From positions 1,995,957,804 through 1,996,021,803 of the forward strand of contig NC_056733.1 in assembly GCF_019279795.1 (NCBI RefSeq): 64,000 bases of DNA, in the 5' to 3' direction. Positions 23,658 to 36,230 of the stretch are shown here, in pieces. A program made the translations under genes and the position numbers. The notes beneath the pieces were generated by a model. The model was not told the DNA's origin, ran no database searches, and was given only the letters and a program-made list of their open reading frames with translations. This stretch comes from Protopterus annectens (taxonomy: Eukaryota > Chordata > Ceratodontiformes > Protopteridae). Position 1 is the first letter of the stretch. Every line of letters starts with the position of its first letter.

Positions 23658-25010
23658 TGACACCCCTGCACTGGCCCAGTAATCAAGGAGACTCAATCCT
23701 CACCACTGGCAACAGTGAGGGACGTACACAGTAGAAGGATGACAAGTACACACACAGTAAAGTACAATTTCCCTTAAGAGCACACAGAGATCACAGTCAG
23801 TCTGGGGCTGGTTTCTCCCTCTTTCTCCAGATCGCCAATAAGACTCTCCACTGGCACAGCTGTAGGGTTAAGATCTCAGCTAAGGGGTCAAGCCAAGACC
23901 CCCAGCACCGTCTCTGTCCAACCAGTGCTTTGTATCCCTGCCCAAGTAGCTGACACACATACACTTTGAGATTTGATTTATGTACAAACACACACACACA
24001 CGCCTGGGGAAGGCTGGCACAAGTTTACTAGCTATGCCCCCTTCTGCCCAGACTATAAGGTAGTTATCACTGCCACCAACCCCTCTTTATCAGTTACTTA
24101 AGGCCCTTACAAAGGGTGACCAATCCTACTGTATAATGTTACTATTATCCAAATGGTAAGTGTGACCAAGAGCAAGGCTATTTAGGAGTGGCCTGTACAC
24201 CAAATGCATATGCAAGTACTCTCAGAGCTTAAATATGTCTCACAAATATCATCCACAAAGATAGGTTTAAATATATTTAATAATAAATAAAAGAAAAAGA
24301 CCATACTCAAACAACACAGTAACTACAGAGTTCACAATCACAGGAAATATTTTAAAATAACATTGCAGGACAGTCTCAAATAAATACAGAAACCATTTAA
24401 ACTAATCTTTACTATATTCCTATCTATATCTAAGATAGATACTATGCCCTAATCTTACTTACAGACAACACGCAGGCATAAGTGCTGATAATGGATGCTT
24501 CCAGGTCAAAGACAAAATACAAAATGCACAGTCTCTCTCTGTGAGAGTTCTTAAATTACTATCAAATATTACTGCTGGGTCAGTTTGGATGACATCACTC
24601 TTTGTCATCTGCCTTCAGTTCCCAGGCTAACAGATACTAACAGACTTTTAACATCTCTGTGTGAGAATACATATCTCTCAGGAGTGCAGCTGCTAGGAAG
24701 TCATAGAGCAATAAAACACTTTACATTTTAAACATAATAAATACTTCTCTCCAAGACAATAGGAAAAACTTCTAGCACTAGACATCCTGTCTTCTTGCTG
24801 CAATGAAACTAACTTTTATAGCACATCGTGAAGCACTTAATTTAAACTTATTTTCTTGAAGTTTTGTAAGTTAATCTTCTATGTTCCAGCAGGGTATGCT
24901 GTGGTTATATTCTTGAAGCTCAGTACATAACATACAGTTCTGTATAAATCATATCAATATTCACAAATGACATAGAATTATTTACAAAATTCCAGATAGC
25001 TGGGCTGACA
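23658..25010 (-). mobile_element. solo LTR of the resident Gypsy family
   Basis: The 1353 bp segment starts TGACACCC and ends GGCTGACA on the plus strand. It matches, in reverse complement, the LTR at 33079-34510 over most of its length, including the GACTGTGATCTCTGTGTGCT region and the U3 start. Flanks GTGTG (left) and GTGTC (right) resemble a 5 bp target duplication. No internal Gypsy sequence adjoins it, so it arose by LTR-LTR recombination within the LINE. Confidence 0.85.
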
Positions 25011-25866
25011 GTGTCATGTGGTAAAGTGGAGTTTTTAATGGTTGTCCAGAGTTGCTTGCGTTTGTGTTGCTGTATGACTTGAAGTGAGTGAAAGAATGCA
25101 ATTTTGTCTAGTTTGACCTGTTATTTACACTGATTTCTAAGTTGTCTGAAATATATCACTTTTGTTGTGTTCTGTCTTTATACCAGGTCTTCCAAGCTTT
25201 GTCTCTGTTTTGCATGAGCTGTTTGGTTTCTTTGCTGAACCATGAAGCAGGATTGCTTTTGTTTTGTTTTGTTTTTTTCTTATGGGAACTAACTCATTTA
25301 GTATGTTAAGGAATATGTTATTGAAATGGGTAACAGCATATTCTAGTGGTAGGTTTTTAGAGTATTCCAGTTGTATTGGGAGAGTTAGTTTATAAAAGTG
25401 TCTTTGTTAAAATTGGAGAGTTTACATTCTTGTTTTAATACTCTATGTTTGGGGGTGTGATTAGTTTGTCTTGTAATAAATGTGGGGAGATAGTCACTGA
25501 TGTCTGGGAGACAGCCCAAGTTGTTTATGCTTGAGGGTGAAGTGGTGAGGATCCAGTTTAGTAGTGAGTACTTGTTGTTGTGTTTGTCAATTTTAGTGAA
25601 TGATGTAGATTACTTGAATGAAGTTGAATAGGTTAATAGAAAGGTTAGCAGAGTCAGTATTTGCAAGTAAATGGTCTATATACACATCCCCAAGTATAAT
25701 AGTTTTTTTATTTACATTAGTGGAAAACCATTGAAGGAGGTCTTCGAGAATGGGAATGTTCTTGCCTGGGGGCATGTATAAAGTAGCAATGCAAAGATAT
25801 TTGTGCTTGTTTTGATGTAGGAGAGTAATAGATATTTCTGTGCTGGGATAGTTGGGGTGACTCTGT
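25011..25866 (-). pseudogene. L2-like LINE endonuclease remnant
   Basis: The minus-strand frame 25593-25865 encodes part of an apurinic-type endonuclease: CIATLYMPPGKNIPILEDLL, then KKTIILGDVYIDH, matching the same blocks of the plus-strand LINE (IALYIPPGNNITTLEDILLW, ILGDVNINW). The region to 25011 continues toward the RT in broken frame. Confidence 0.75.
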
Positions 25867-25867
25867 G

Positions 25868-26345
25868 GTAGGGTTACCATACGTCCGGGTTTCCCTGGAA
25901 ACATCCACTTTTTGGGCTCCTGTCCAAGCAGTTTTTGAAAATTCTGCGATGAAAAACCTGGACAAATCTCAGAATTTTCAAAAAACAGACATCTCTATTT
26001 CAGCAGGATTGTCCGAGGATCAACAGTCCAATCCCGAGTCCCACACTGCCGGTTACAGTCCTGGCAAAACAGCCTCCGCTTTGTTTTTGTTTTTTTTTTT
26101 TTGATTGGCCCATATACCAGCCAATCAAAACATTGCAAATTGCTAGGCATTATGGGAGTAAAAAAATGCAATACCCCATAACTTTTCCCTTTCTGATGAA
26201 AGCACAGATGTTTTAGGCTGCAAGCCTAGTAGTCCAAGTTGAAAAGTTGTACATGCAAAGAGAATTCCAAGCCATCATTTCATTTTTATTTTGTCGATTT
26301 GGAAAACCATATAAAAGCAATTGGTGGGCCAGACTGTGGCCCACA
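25868..26345. mobile_element. hAT-like MITE (tentative)
   Basis: The left edge GGGTTACCATACGTCCGGG and right edge GTGGCCCACAGGCCATGG resemble termini of widespread vertebrate hAT-type non-autonomous elements. I did not find a clear target duplication and it may be two fragments. Confidence 0.4.
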
Positions 26346-26649
26346 GGCCATGGTTTGTTCAACTTATCCTCTATAGTATACACATCTAAATCCTCAAGCT
26401 TTTTCCAACAGTGGAAAAGACACTAGGAAACCAAATGGGAAGGATGGTAACAGCTGGTAGAAGAAGCTTTTAAAATGGAATTGGAGTTGAGCAAGGGAAA
26501 CTTACTTTTGTTTATTGCATTTTTTTTGGATACATACGTTCATAGAGGATTACTAGACTAATGACACAACAGCCTTTGCAAGACTAGCCAATAATACCCA
26601 GGATATGGCAGTATTATATCATAATTTCTCAGATATGGGGTAGTATCTG
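26346..26649. other. unassigned DNA
   Basis: Nothing recognised. Confidence 0.4.
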
Positions 26650-26729
26650 AGTAGTGGGTCTTTGAGTTTTGGAGCCCTGAGTCATTTTACAGACTGCCTT
26701 TGTCTGTAAAGGATATGGACAGTACCACA

Positions 26730-28100
26730 GGAGTGAATTTATGGTTCCCTAATCATTTTCCAAATTCTTTTTAAAGAGAGTGAGGGACAGGCTTTTTTAT
26801 GAAGATGGGAAGTTTATTCCATAGATGAGGTAGCCTTTGGGATACAAATCTGTCACTCCAGCAAGTTCTGTTAGAGTCACAAATAAGGTTGAGGTCCATG
26901 GAAAGCATAACCCTTGTATAATTTTTCTTGTGAATATGTAACATTTTCATCAGTGCTGGATCAAAGAATGCCTTGTAGGTCAGGCATAGTCACCTTTCAA
27001 TAAACGATATGAGAGAGTGTAAAGGGATTAGGCCTTTAGCCGATCTGCAGAAGACGTGTCTTACACTTTGTATTTTTTAGAGAGAAACCTCTGGGGCTAC
27101 TTGCCTGGTTAGGTATATGCAGAAGGGAGTATTGTACTCGATTATGGGCCTAATGAAGGCCAACTACAATGGCACCTATGACATGTTTGATCTTGATGCC
27201 ATGCCTTTACTTATAAGCTGAGCCACACAGAAGGATTTCCTCCCTAGTGTAGCTATGTCATGGTCAAACTTTAGGTTACCATCTATCTGTGTTGCTAGGT
27301 CTCTCACCACTAGGTCTACTTTTAGGGGTGTGATATCAATGTTATAATGTGCAGGGATATTTGATTTACTGAAGGCTATGATTACGCATGTTTTTGCATT
27401 TAGGTTTTGGCACCAGTCATCTGTCATTTTTAGGCCTGTTTATAGGATGCCAGCATAATTTTGGGATTCAATGATTGCTCCGAACTGGCAAACTTGGTGA
27501 GACAGAGGGCCCCAACATTAGCCTTTACTTCAGAGAAGTGTATACCAAACGGAAGGGATCCAACACTGACCCCTGCGCTAGTAACAGATTTCTTATTGGA
27601 GGTGGAGTCACCTTTCTGGATAACATATGTCCTGTCAGTGCGCCAGTTTACCATCCATCTGATGATTTAGGGGTTTATGCATATCACCGTAAGTTTATCT
27701 ATGATCCTTGAGTTGAGGATTGTGTTGAAAGCTTTTACCAGGTCTAGATAAGTGGTGTGTACCGTTCTGCTCTCATCCATGGCCCTGGTGACTTTCGTGA
27801 AGAAGTCCACCAGATTGAGTAGGCAAGACCTCCCTTTGACAAAGCCAGATTAGGTCTAGTCCAGTGTTTGGAGAGTTCCTATGTCATTATTGATCATGCC
27901 CATGATAATTCTCTCTATGGCCTGTTCAAACTTATGGGTCAGTAGTTCCCTGGGTCAGTTGATGGGCCTCCCTTGTGCAGAGGAACCACAGTTGCAGTCC
28001 TCCATTCCTCGGAACAAAGCCCAGTAGCCCATCCAGAGGCTGTGGTTAAACAGTGTTTATAGTGGCCCTGATAGATTCCATTTTAAGCTATATAAGAAGC
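26730..28100 (-). pseudogene. CR1 ORF2 reverse transcriptase remnant
   Basis: Minus-strand blocks match the 52.85-57.05 kb CR1: a GIHFSEVKANVGALCLTKFA block (intact copy GIYFSEVQANTGGLWLTKFA) and VVRDLATQIDGNLKFDHD (VIRDLGTQVDSSLSFDTH). The catalytic FADD that should follow LTKFA is lost (FASSEQ). The C-terminal NRTCWSDRF block lies near 26850. Confidence 0.8.
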
Positions 28101-28114
28101 ATAGAAGTGCATTG

Positions 28115-28590
28115 GCTAGTCATTCTATGTGCTGTATTAATTTCAACAAGTTTACTTTTTTGATTCTCGAACAAATCAAAGTGTCACCATCGTCGGGGGA
28201 GTGGGAAAACCAGTTGCTACACAAAGAAATGGTGTGGCAAATGAGATTGGATGCTGCCAGTTCCCCAGGACTGAATTAATGTATTTCTATTTTGAGTGAA
28301 TTGAAAAGAAGGGCTATAACAGTATAACATTATTGTTGATTTATCGTTAAGTATATATTTTTTGCCTAGTAACTGATGATGTATATGAGATTATTTAATT
28401 GGATGTTATTAGGGTGTGTGATCAATGCTCATTTATTATTGGAGGTTAGGGATGGGTGTGTTTTTTAATTCAACTTCATAAGCTGCTGACTTAAAAGTGT
28501 TTATTGGTTCTGATGATGTCTGACATACCACATGAAAGTGCTTAACTGAATTGTTTTATTAAAGATTGTGGTTTTTGTTTTTCCAACTGG
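28115..28590 (+). mobile_element. Penelope-like element 3' fragment
   Basis: It begins in the last part of a GIY-YIG polyprotein (VWQMRLDAASSPGLN, then stop near 28277), continues through a 3' region with a hammerhead motif at 28504-28549 and ends in a TTTTATTAAAG tail against the CR1 endonuclease. It is a 5'-truncated insertion of a third PLE family. Confidence 0.7.
28504..28549 (+). ncRNA. hammerhead ribozyme motif 5
   Basis: CTGATGA (28510-28516), stem II TGT/ACA (extendable with A:T), GAAA (28534-28537), GTGC, TT. Stem I pairs TTGGTT (28504-28509) with AACTGA (28544-28549), six pairs including two G:T. Same order and position relative to the PLE end as motifs 1 and 4. Confidence 0.6.
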
Positions 28591-29640
28591 CTTTGTTTTT
28601 TTCACATAATTTAAAAATGCCTGATGGTTATCTTTCACCTGGGAGGCTATCTTTGCCTTGTAGTTTGCTTTGGTGGATTTGATCAGCTGTTTGTTTAGAG
28701 AGATGAGTGTATTTTTTGCACTGTTTTGTCTGTTAATTCTTGGCTTTGGAAAGGAATTTTTCCTTTTGTTGAATAGCATATTTATGCTAGGGGTCTACCA
28801 GGGTGGTTTATTTTTACAGGTAATCATGGGTTTGACTCAGACAGTTACTGCCTCCTCTATGCAGCTATGAATGTGGTTGTACAAAGCTTTTCTGTACAGC
28901 TCAGAGCAAACCTCAGTGTCATCCAAGTTCGGAGAGGCTTGGAAGTTTAATAAGCTATCAGTTTGAGATAATAACCCTTAATAGAGTTCTTAACAGTTTG
29001 GAATTTAATGGGGGTTCTTGGTTAGTTTCACTACTAAAGGTAATCATTTTGTGGTCAGATCTTACCAAGGAGGAGGAGTTAATGGATGGGAGGTGGCAGC
29101 ATCCCCCTATGTTTGTGAGTACTAGGTATAGGATATTTATACCTCTAGTTGAGGAGCTAACTAGTTGTTCCAGGGTGTTTGTGTTGATAAAGCCCAAAAA
29201 CCTCTGAACAAGTGAATTATGGGGTGTATAAGTCTCCCAGTTTGTGGAGGGTTAGTTGAAGTCACCCATATGTATGGTGTTAGGCTGAATGTTTAGAGAT
29301 TCCAGTAGGATTAGGTAGGCGATGTGGTTTTCCAAACTCATGTTAGGGTATCTGTAGCTAGCAAGGAAATAATAGGAGTTCACACCCATGATTAGTTGAG
29401 CATGGAGCAGCTCAAGAGAGTCATTTTGTTGGACCAGTCTAGCAGTGTACTTGTCCTTTATGAACACTAAGACACCTCCACCATTAGTTTTATCCTGAGC
29501 TGAGGGGATTGAAATATATGAAAGACATTGTAGCCTTTGATAGCCAGGGTGCTTTCCATGGTTCTGAACCATGTCTGTGTGACTGCACATATACCTGCAT
29601 TCGTCAGGGTGAAGAGTGCCTCTGATGAGTGCAGCTTTTT
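28590..29640 (-). pseudogene. CR1 ORF2 endonuclease remnant
   Basis: Minus-strand pieces 29252-29590 (GGGVLVFIKDKYTARLVQ, NTIHMGDFN), 28958-29197 (LEQLVSSSTRGINILYLVLT, LVRSDHKMI) and 28501-28779 (KDNHQAFLNYVKK) align in order with the intact CR1 endonuclease and linker at 54.3-55.2 kb. Short indels and stops separate them. Confidence 0.8.
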
Positions 29641-29689
29641 ATTTAAACTCCTAGCACTGAACAGCAGTTCCTTTAGGTAGTTGTGAGTG

Positions 29690-30429
29690 ATTTTTGTTAT
29701 GTTGGAGGGTTTTTCAACTTGGCATAACCTAAAAATGCACTATGAAGACATTTAAAGTTTTTGCCAGTATCCGGAAGCCAAGTGGTGATAAGTGCAAACC
29801 ATCTCTGGAAAAATATTGTGGTTTATCATTCATGTCTACCCAGGCTGACAGATATTGGATACCCTTGTTGTGACACCAAAAACAAAGCCAATTGTTGAAG
29901 TTAATCATTTTTTGCTACTACTGTGGAATCATCATTGGTGAAGGTAGGATGCTACTCAATGCTTGATTCGGGTCTATATTGGATGATTGAACTTTTAAAA
30001 GTTCGTGTGTCATATGGTCTACACCATATGACTGAACTTTTAAAAGTTTGAACATCCACAAAAAAAAAAAAAAACTAGACAAATAGCCTACCTGAACTTT
30101 TTAAGCAGGGGGGCAAGCCCCCTTGCACCCCCCACACCATACGCTCTTTAAATATACCAACTCCAAGATCGAACTACAGTGCAGAAAAGGGAAATCTTCC
30201 CATTCTGTGCTGTATGGAGATCTCCGTTAAAACGTTCAAAGTTTCAAAAGTTTCATCATATGGTGTCAACCATATGACACTCGAACTTTTGAACGTTCGA
30301 GCACCCAATATAGACCCGCTTGATTCATACATGCTTGGGACACATAGTCATGTCTCTATTCATGTAGTCCAGGGAGGTACATCTTAGGTCATTTATGCCC
30401 AGGTGGACTATAACCGTGTCATACTGGTA
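29690..30429 (-). pseudogene. CR1 ORF1 C-terminal esterase remnant, split by MITE
   Basis: The segment 30327-30429 encodes YQYDTVIVHLGINDLRCTSL (intact copy YKYDSVIVHAGVNDLRRTSL), the second half of the SGNH-type esterase domain. After the MITE, 29690-29960 encodes the end of ORF1 including the LxxLPDTGK-like counterpart of HLSPLGFWILAK. ORF1 of CR1 elements commonly carries this esterase domain. Confidence 0.75.
29970..30317. mobile_element. 348 bp MITE with 9 bp target duplication
   Basis: Exact GCTTGATTC repeats flank it (29961-29969 and 30318-30326). Termini are GGGTCTATATTGG and its complement at the other end, continuing into AACTTTTAAAAGTTCG-type inverted sequence. Subterminal CATATGGTCTACACCATATG palindromes are shared with the MITE at 47.94 kb. 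The shared core lies at 30108-30175 (minus). Confidence 0.9.
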
Positions 30430-31649
30430 GAGCCAGATCATAGTCAAATGGCGCCCTAGGCAGGGTAATGGATTGGGGCTTCCCATACACAGCCACCCAG
30501 CCCCCCATACACAGACACCTCTCCCCCTGCAGCCACTCCAGTGTCCCATTACTTGGCTATTTCTCCCCAGTTACCATAAAAGCCGTTCAAACCTCTCAGT
30601 GTGCATACTGTTTTCTGTTTTACTTCTACAATGATTACAAATATTTGAATTTAATTTAAAACTTTTATTTTAATTTTTTTACCAAAAACACTGACATTTA
30701 GTAAATAAAGCAATACAGTCTCACAATGAAAACAGACTTAGCATTAAAACTTCTCTGCCCTTGAAACTCACATTCATTGAGACGGCATTGAAACCCACAT
30801 TCAAAGAAAATGCATCCCTGCAGTGGTGGACAAAGTTTACTTTTGAGCTGTTTTCAAATCATAGGCTCCTTGCACACATTTTTATGACTATTAATCATGC
30901 ATGAGTTCTTTGATTCACCTTCTTGATTGTATTAAATTATATTCCTTTTATAATTCAGCACCACTTGTTAGAGCGTGTTTTAAATTTGTAGTTTTGAACA
31001 TTGTTTCAGTAAGCAAAGAAACAAAATGTGTGAATCAAAACTAATGACAAAACAGCTCAATTCAGAATATTTTAACCATAAAAGACCACTCAAAGTTCTG
31101 TCATTACAGTCCACCTAATATTAGTCCATATGCACAATCACCACAGAAGTAAAAGTCATCTGAATAATTCCACATTAAAGAGATATGTAACTAATGAAGA
31201 GGCTGCTTTTAGCAAATAACTTTATATGTCAGTGTTTCATCTAGAAATTCATTGGCTGCTGCCCTTGAAGAATAAATTGTCTATGTTATATTAAAAAAAG
31301 TAACCTGGTAATATTGTAATAGGGAATGGATGGCAAACTGATAACAGGTTCATAGTTACTAGGCGACTCATCCAAAGGATGACATACTCGGGACTACAGC
31401 ACCCCACCACCCCAACCCTGCCCCCTTAAAGTACAACACAGTATCAGCAATCCATCTACATGCTGTGGGAGTAGAATCCACCATACCTCTCAATTGTCCA
31501 CATTTTTCCTGAAAAGTTATGTCTGTTCCTCATAAAAGTTTTTGGTTTTCTGGCAAGTCATTGAGATGATCTGAGGAATGACATTTGTAAATAATGTCAT
31601 ACATTTGAGTTTCAGACTTCATATTCTTTAGAAAATGTATTTTAATACA

Positions 31650-31775
31650 TACCCTATTATTCGAGGTCAAGCTTTCTCCAGATTTCATGGGCTAAGAGGT
31701 TGAGGTATAGAACCCACAGCTTTCTGCATCAAAAGCAAATGCGCCACCTGTTGAGCTGCAAACAATACTTTTCAA
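31650..31775 (-). repeat. tRNA-like SINE fragment (tentative)
   Basis: On the minus strand, GCAGCTCAACAGGTGGCGC resembles an A box and GTGGGTTCTATACCTC a B box, about 30 nt apart. The tail is unclear. Confidence 0.45.
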
Positions 31776-31865
31776 TTCTATAGCACAATAGTGATATCAT
31801 TTGTTAAAAAAAGTTGCACATTATAAACAGACTTAGCATGAGCAGCAGCAAACGTATCTCATCTT

Positions 31866-32062
31866 GAAGCTCACAATTCCTTGAAAAATGTACATGAAAC
31901 AATTCCTTGAAAATACAAGTGGAACTCAATTCAGTGAAAATATACCTGAAACTCAAATCCGTGAAAGTGCAACTGAAACAATTCCTTGAAAAATGCACTT
32001 GAAACAATTCCTTGAAAATACACATGAAACTCAATTCCTTGAAAATGCAACTGAACACTTGG
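31866..32062. repeat. minisatellite, ~29-31 bp unit
   Basis: Six to seven imperfect copies of a unit like CAATTCCTTGAAAATRCA followed by ACTGAAA. Unit length varies by 1-3 bp. Confidence 0.85.
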
Positions 32063-32196
32063 TAGCTGGGGTAGAGGATGGGGGTTCTTGATTCCTGTAA
32101 CTATGGTACAAGGTTTGAGCCTGAGTAAATTACTAACCACTTGCCACCCCTAACTAGGACATTTTACACATGCATGCATATGCGCACTCACACACA

Positions 32197-32399
<203 letters not shown>

Positions 32400-32707
32400 T
32401 GTACTTGTCCAAAGCAGGGATGTCCTCTATTCAAATTTCACGTGCATGGAACAGAAGATGTAACTAAACAACAGGTCTGGGTGACGATACACACACAAAT
32501 GCTGCAACTGGACACAGAGGGCGTTCTTAAAGAAGAAAACCTCTAAAAAACAAACATAATTGTCTTTTTTTATTTTTAATTAAAAAATGAACATGGGAAT
32601 CCCCAGCCAGCAGCCCTCTGCCAGCCAGCCTGGGCCCCCTCCCAACCAGTGGGTCCTAGATGACTGCCTTGGTCACCTTGTGCTGGACATGGCCCAGCAT
32701 ACTGGTA

Positions 32708-33078
32708 CTTGTGGTTTAAAGACCTAAATGCAAGCATGATCTGGTGGATTCTGGCTCCAGACAGACAGCTCACTGTGATCTTCTCCTTATTTAGACTGTT
32801 AAGGGGGACATCAGTACATTTTACAATGAAATCCCCAATAACGTCAGTGTTTGGCTGTGTGGTGTGCTGCCTTATGGGATTGGAAGCAGGGCTACTAAGA
32901 TTTTCAAAGTTATGCATTGTGTGAGGTGCTGTTCTTTTTTCAGTGTGTGCAGGGCCACTGAGAAATGCTTTTAGGAGGTCTTGGAGGCTTGGATAGATTA
33001 CAAGTGAGTTCCTCTGCATATGTGGGTCTTTGTGTTTATTGATAGTGAATGCTTTGGGTGTAATGCTTGTGAAGGCTG
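32708..33078 (-). pseudogene. CR1 ORF1 middle part
   Basis: Minus-strand coding matches the esterase start of the intact CR1 ORF1: DVIGDFIVKCTDVPLNSLNK (intact LVIGDSIVRHTDVPLTRLSK) and ITVSCLSGARIHQI. The catalytic Ser of GDS is Phe here. Its upstream end is cut by the Gypsy insertion, its downstream end by the 2.27 kb element. Confidence 0.8.
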
Positions 33079-34510
33079 CCATCCCAGCTAGCTAGAATTT
33101 TGTAAATAATTCTATGTCATTGTAAATATTAAGATGATCCATAGGCTTGTCTACAAATGTAAGTAACCTGTATGTTATGTGCTGAGCTTCAAAAATGTAA
33201 CCACAGTGCACCCTGCTGAAAAAGAGCAGAAATGTATATGGACTATTTGCCTTTGCAAATGTATGTTTTCATAGTACAAATTGGGACATACAGAGTTAAC
33301 TTGCAAACTGTGAGAAAATAGGTAAAGAGTTTTATGACTGTGTTTATCACAGCTAGAAGACAGAATGTCTACAGCTAGAGTTTTTTCTATTGTCTTAATA
33401 CAGAAATAATTATTAGGTTTAAAATGTAAAATTGTTAACTGTTTTACGACTTCCAGTTTCAGGCAAGCTTCTAAGAGATAAGTATTTTTCATAGAAACAT
33501 GTTAAATGTTGTTGGTATTTGTTTAGTCTGGGAACTAGAGGCAGATGTCAAATAGTGATGTCATCTAGCTGACCCAGCAGTAATGTCTATTATTAATTTA
33601 AGAACTATCTCAGAGACAAAGTCTGTGCATTTTGTATTTGTCTCAGGACCTGTAAACATTCAGCACTTGCATTTGCCTTGCTCTATAAGTAAGACTTAGA
33701 TCATGTATATCCCTTACAGATAGATAGGAAAATAATAATATCAGTCTAGATGTTTTCTGTATTTATGTGAGACTGTCCTGCAATGTTGTTTTAAAGTATT
33801 TCCTGTAATTCTGAACTCTGTTGTCATTGTGTTGAGTTAATGAGTATTGTCTTGTGCTGTTATTATTTATTATTAAATATATTTAAACCTTTTAATTGTG
33901 GCTGGTTTTGTTAGAGGTATTTAAATGATTGGAGTACTTATATATGTATTTGGTGATACTGTACAGGCCACTCTTGAATAGTCTTAAAAGTTCTGGTTGC
34001 ACTTACCATTTGGATAATAGTAACATCACACAGTAGAATTGGTCACCCTTTGTAAGGGCCTTATAGTAGCTGATAAGTAAGAGTGGTTGGTGGCAGCTGG
34101 TACTACCGCATAGTCTGGGCAGAAGGGGGCATAGCTAGGGAGCCTGTGCTAACCTTTCCCAAGAGTGTCTGTGTGTCTGTATATAAATCAAATCTCAAAG
34201 TGTGTGCATGTGTGTCAGCTACTTGGGCAGGGGCACAAAGCACTGGTTTGACAGAGAGGGTGCTGGAGGTTTTGGCTTGACCACTCGGCTGAGATCTTAA
34301 TGCTATAGCTGTACCAGTAGGGAGTCTTACTGGGGATCTGGAGAGAGAGGAAGAAACCAGCCCCAGAGTGACTGTGATCTCTGTGTGCTCTTAAGGGAAA
34401 TTGTACTTTACTGTGTGTGTACTTGTCATCCTCCCAATGTGCACGTCCCTGACTGGTGTTTCTGGTGAGGACTGAGGCTCTTTGATTACTGGGTCAATGC
34501 AGGGGCATCA
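33079..34510 (+). repeat. 5' LTR of the Gypsy element
   Basis: Starts TGCCATCCCAGC and ends GGGGCATCA. It matches the solo LTR at 23658-25010 in inverse orientation over nearly its whole length, allowing the boundaries to be set. Three ~42 bp CACATCACATATTA repeats follow directly (34507-34600). Confidence 0.85.
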
Positions 34511-34758
34511 CATATTAATTGTTTGGCAGTAGTGAGATATTCACATCACATATTAGTTGGGTGATAGTGGTGAGATAGCCACATCACATATTAATTGGCT
34601 TGCAGTGGTGTGGATATTGAATTCCTGTAGTTTGTGTACAGTGATCACTGAAGGTATTTTTGTACTCTAAATCAGCCACACTGTGAACATTCAGAGTTCA
34701 TATCACAATTGTTTTATTTTTTTTTGTTAGCTTAGTTAGTCAGGGAGACCAGACAAGC

Positions 34759-35650
34759 ATGTCAGCAGAGGAGTATGGCAAGCTGACAAGGAGCCAGTTG
34801 GCTGAGATGTGCCAGGCTAAAGGACTGGTGCATGCCAACCTGACTAAGGGAGACATGATTGCAGCTTTAGTCACAGCTGCATCAGAGAATAGCAACCAGG
34901 ACAACAATCAGACTGGCCTTGGAGATGTACAACACTCAGAAAATGGACAGCTCAACTTTTCCACAGAGGACATAAAAATCCATCTGGAGTTAAAGAGACT
35001 TGAGTTTTAGGCCAAGCATTTGGAAATAGAAGCAGCAGAGAAACTGAAGCATCTAGAGACTGAGGAAAATGTGGAACTGCTACGTCTGGAAGCTGAGGAG
35101 AAGGAGAGGCAGAGGCAACATGAAAAGGCGATGCTGACTCTTTCCCAGAGTCATGGAGGTAATGGGGAAGGGAGTAACCAAACACCAGAAGCAATAAAGG
35201 TCAGTAAACTTCTTCCATAATTTACAGAGGGGGATCATTTTGATAGTTTCATTCATATGTTTGAGAAGGTATGTAAAGAGTATGATGTTAATCAGAGGCT
35301 CTGGGTACGGTTCCTGACACCTTTACTCCATGGTAAAGGTGTAACTGTTCTGTCCAAACTGTCTGATAATGACTGCTTAAATTATAATGTTGTAAAAAAC
35401 TGTTTGCTAGGATAACACCTGACACTTATAGAAAAAAGTTTCATGAGCATAGATGCAAGTCAGATGAAAGTGTGTGAATATGTTTCTGAACTAAGCACTT
35501 GTTTTCATAGATGGGTGAGTGGATGTCATTTCACCACTTTTGGTGAGGGAGCAAGCCCTTTGCACTTTGCCTGAGGACATGAGATTCTGGTTAGCTGATA
35601 GACAATGCCTTACTGTAGATGAGTTGGGGAAGAAGAGAGACCTATAACTA
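34759..35650 (+). pseudogene. Gypsy gag remnant
   Basis: Starts MSAEEYGKLTRSQLAEMCQA with a SAP-like helix-turn (HANLTKGDMIAALV), followed by a charged coiled coil (EIEAAEKLKHLETEENVELL) and a capsid-like part (DHFDSFIHMFEKVCKEYDVN). In-frame TAG near 35008 and TAA near 35218 interrupt it; a further stop follows CLLG near 35413. Confidence 0.75.
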
Positions 35651-35746
35651 GCAAGCAAGGCATCACTGCACAGGAAAGAGACACCTAGTGCTGCTCATGG
35701 GTCTAAGAGAATCCATGATGGGCAACCCAGACTGCCCCAACAGAAT

Positions 35747-36230
35747 ATGCCAGTAGCAGGGGAAGCCACTAGTTCAGGTACATGTCCAGGACCTAGGGTT
35801 AAATGTTTTAAATGCAACTGGTGGGGCCATGTAGCATATAGATGTCCACAGAGGCAAGGTGGGGAACAAAAGGTGGGAGAGCCAGTAAGTGGGAATGAAA
35901 AAATGTCAGCAGTAATTTGTGTCGAGACAACAAGGGTACCAAACTACCACAAGAGGTTATATCCTATCTTAGTGAATGGCAAAGAGACCATTGCTAAGAG
36001 AGACACAGCCTCTGACATAACCATTGTGAAGCCTGCAATGGTTACAAAGGAGCACTACTTGCCTGAACAGTCTACTCCAGTCAGAGCTTTAGGAGGGACC
36101 CCATTCCACATACTTTTGGCTAGGGTTCACCTTGACTGGGTGGGTGGAAAAGGAAGCTAGCAAGCAGGTGTGTTTGAGGATATCCCTGCAGATGTCCTGA
36201 CAGGGAATGATTTTGATAATGCAGCACCAT
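35747..36230 (+). pseudogene. Gypsy nucleocapsid zinc knuckle and protease remnant
   Basis: A CCHC knuckle (CFKCNWWGHVAYRC, Cx2Cx4Hx4C) at 35811-35852 is followed by an aspartic protease whose active site reads RDTASDITIV, with Ala in place of the usual Gly (DTG or DSG). The protease end (DVLTGNDF) lies just past a frame break near 36160. Confidence 0.8.

Larger units (their letters stand above)
20967..25866 (-). mobile_element. L2-like LINE (-), interrupted by a MITE and a solo LTR
   Basis: Minus-strand relative of the LINE at 42.9-47.1 kb. Its 5' edge is near 25866 (endonuclease) and its 3' tail is TTTA-rich (seen as plus-strand ATTT runs) at 21000-21130. The tail contains an ~82 bp tandem duplication (GACCACATTTCAGTGGGG at about 20969 and 21051). 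A GGAGCTTTTCTCCC hairpin before the tail is shared with the plus-strand copy. Insertions at 22676-23060 and 23658-25010 split it. Confidence 0.8.

Noticed and set aside
31866-32062. CRISPR-like array
   Set aside because: The units are contiguous and imperfect with no unique spacers, so this is a minisatellite. The window is vertebrate DNA.
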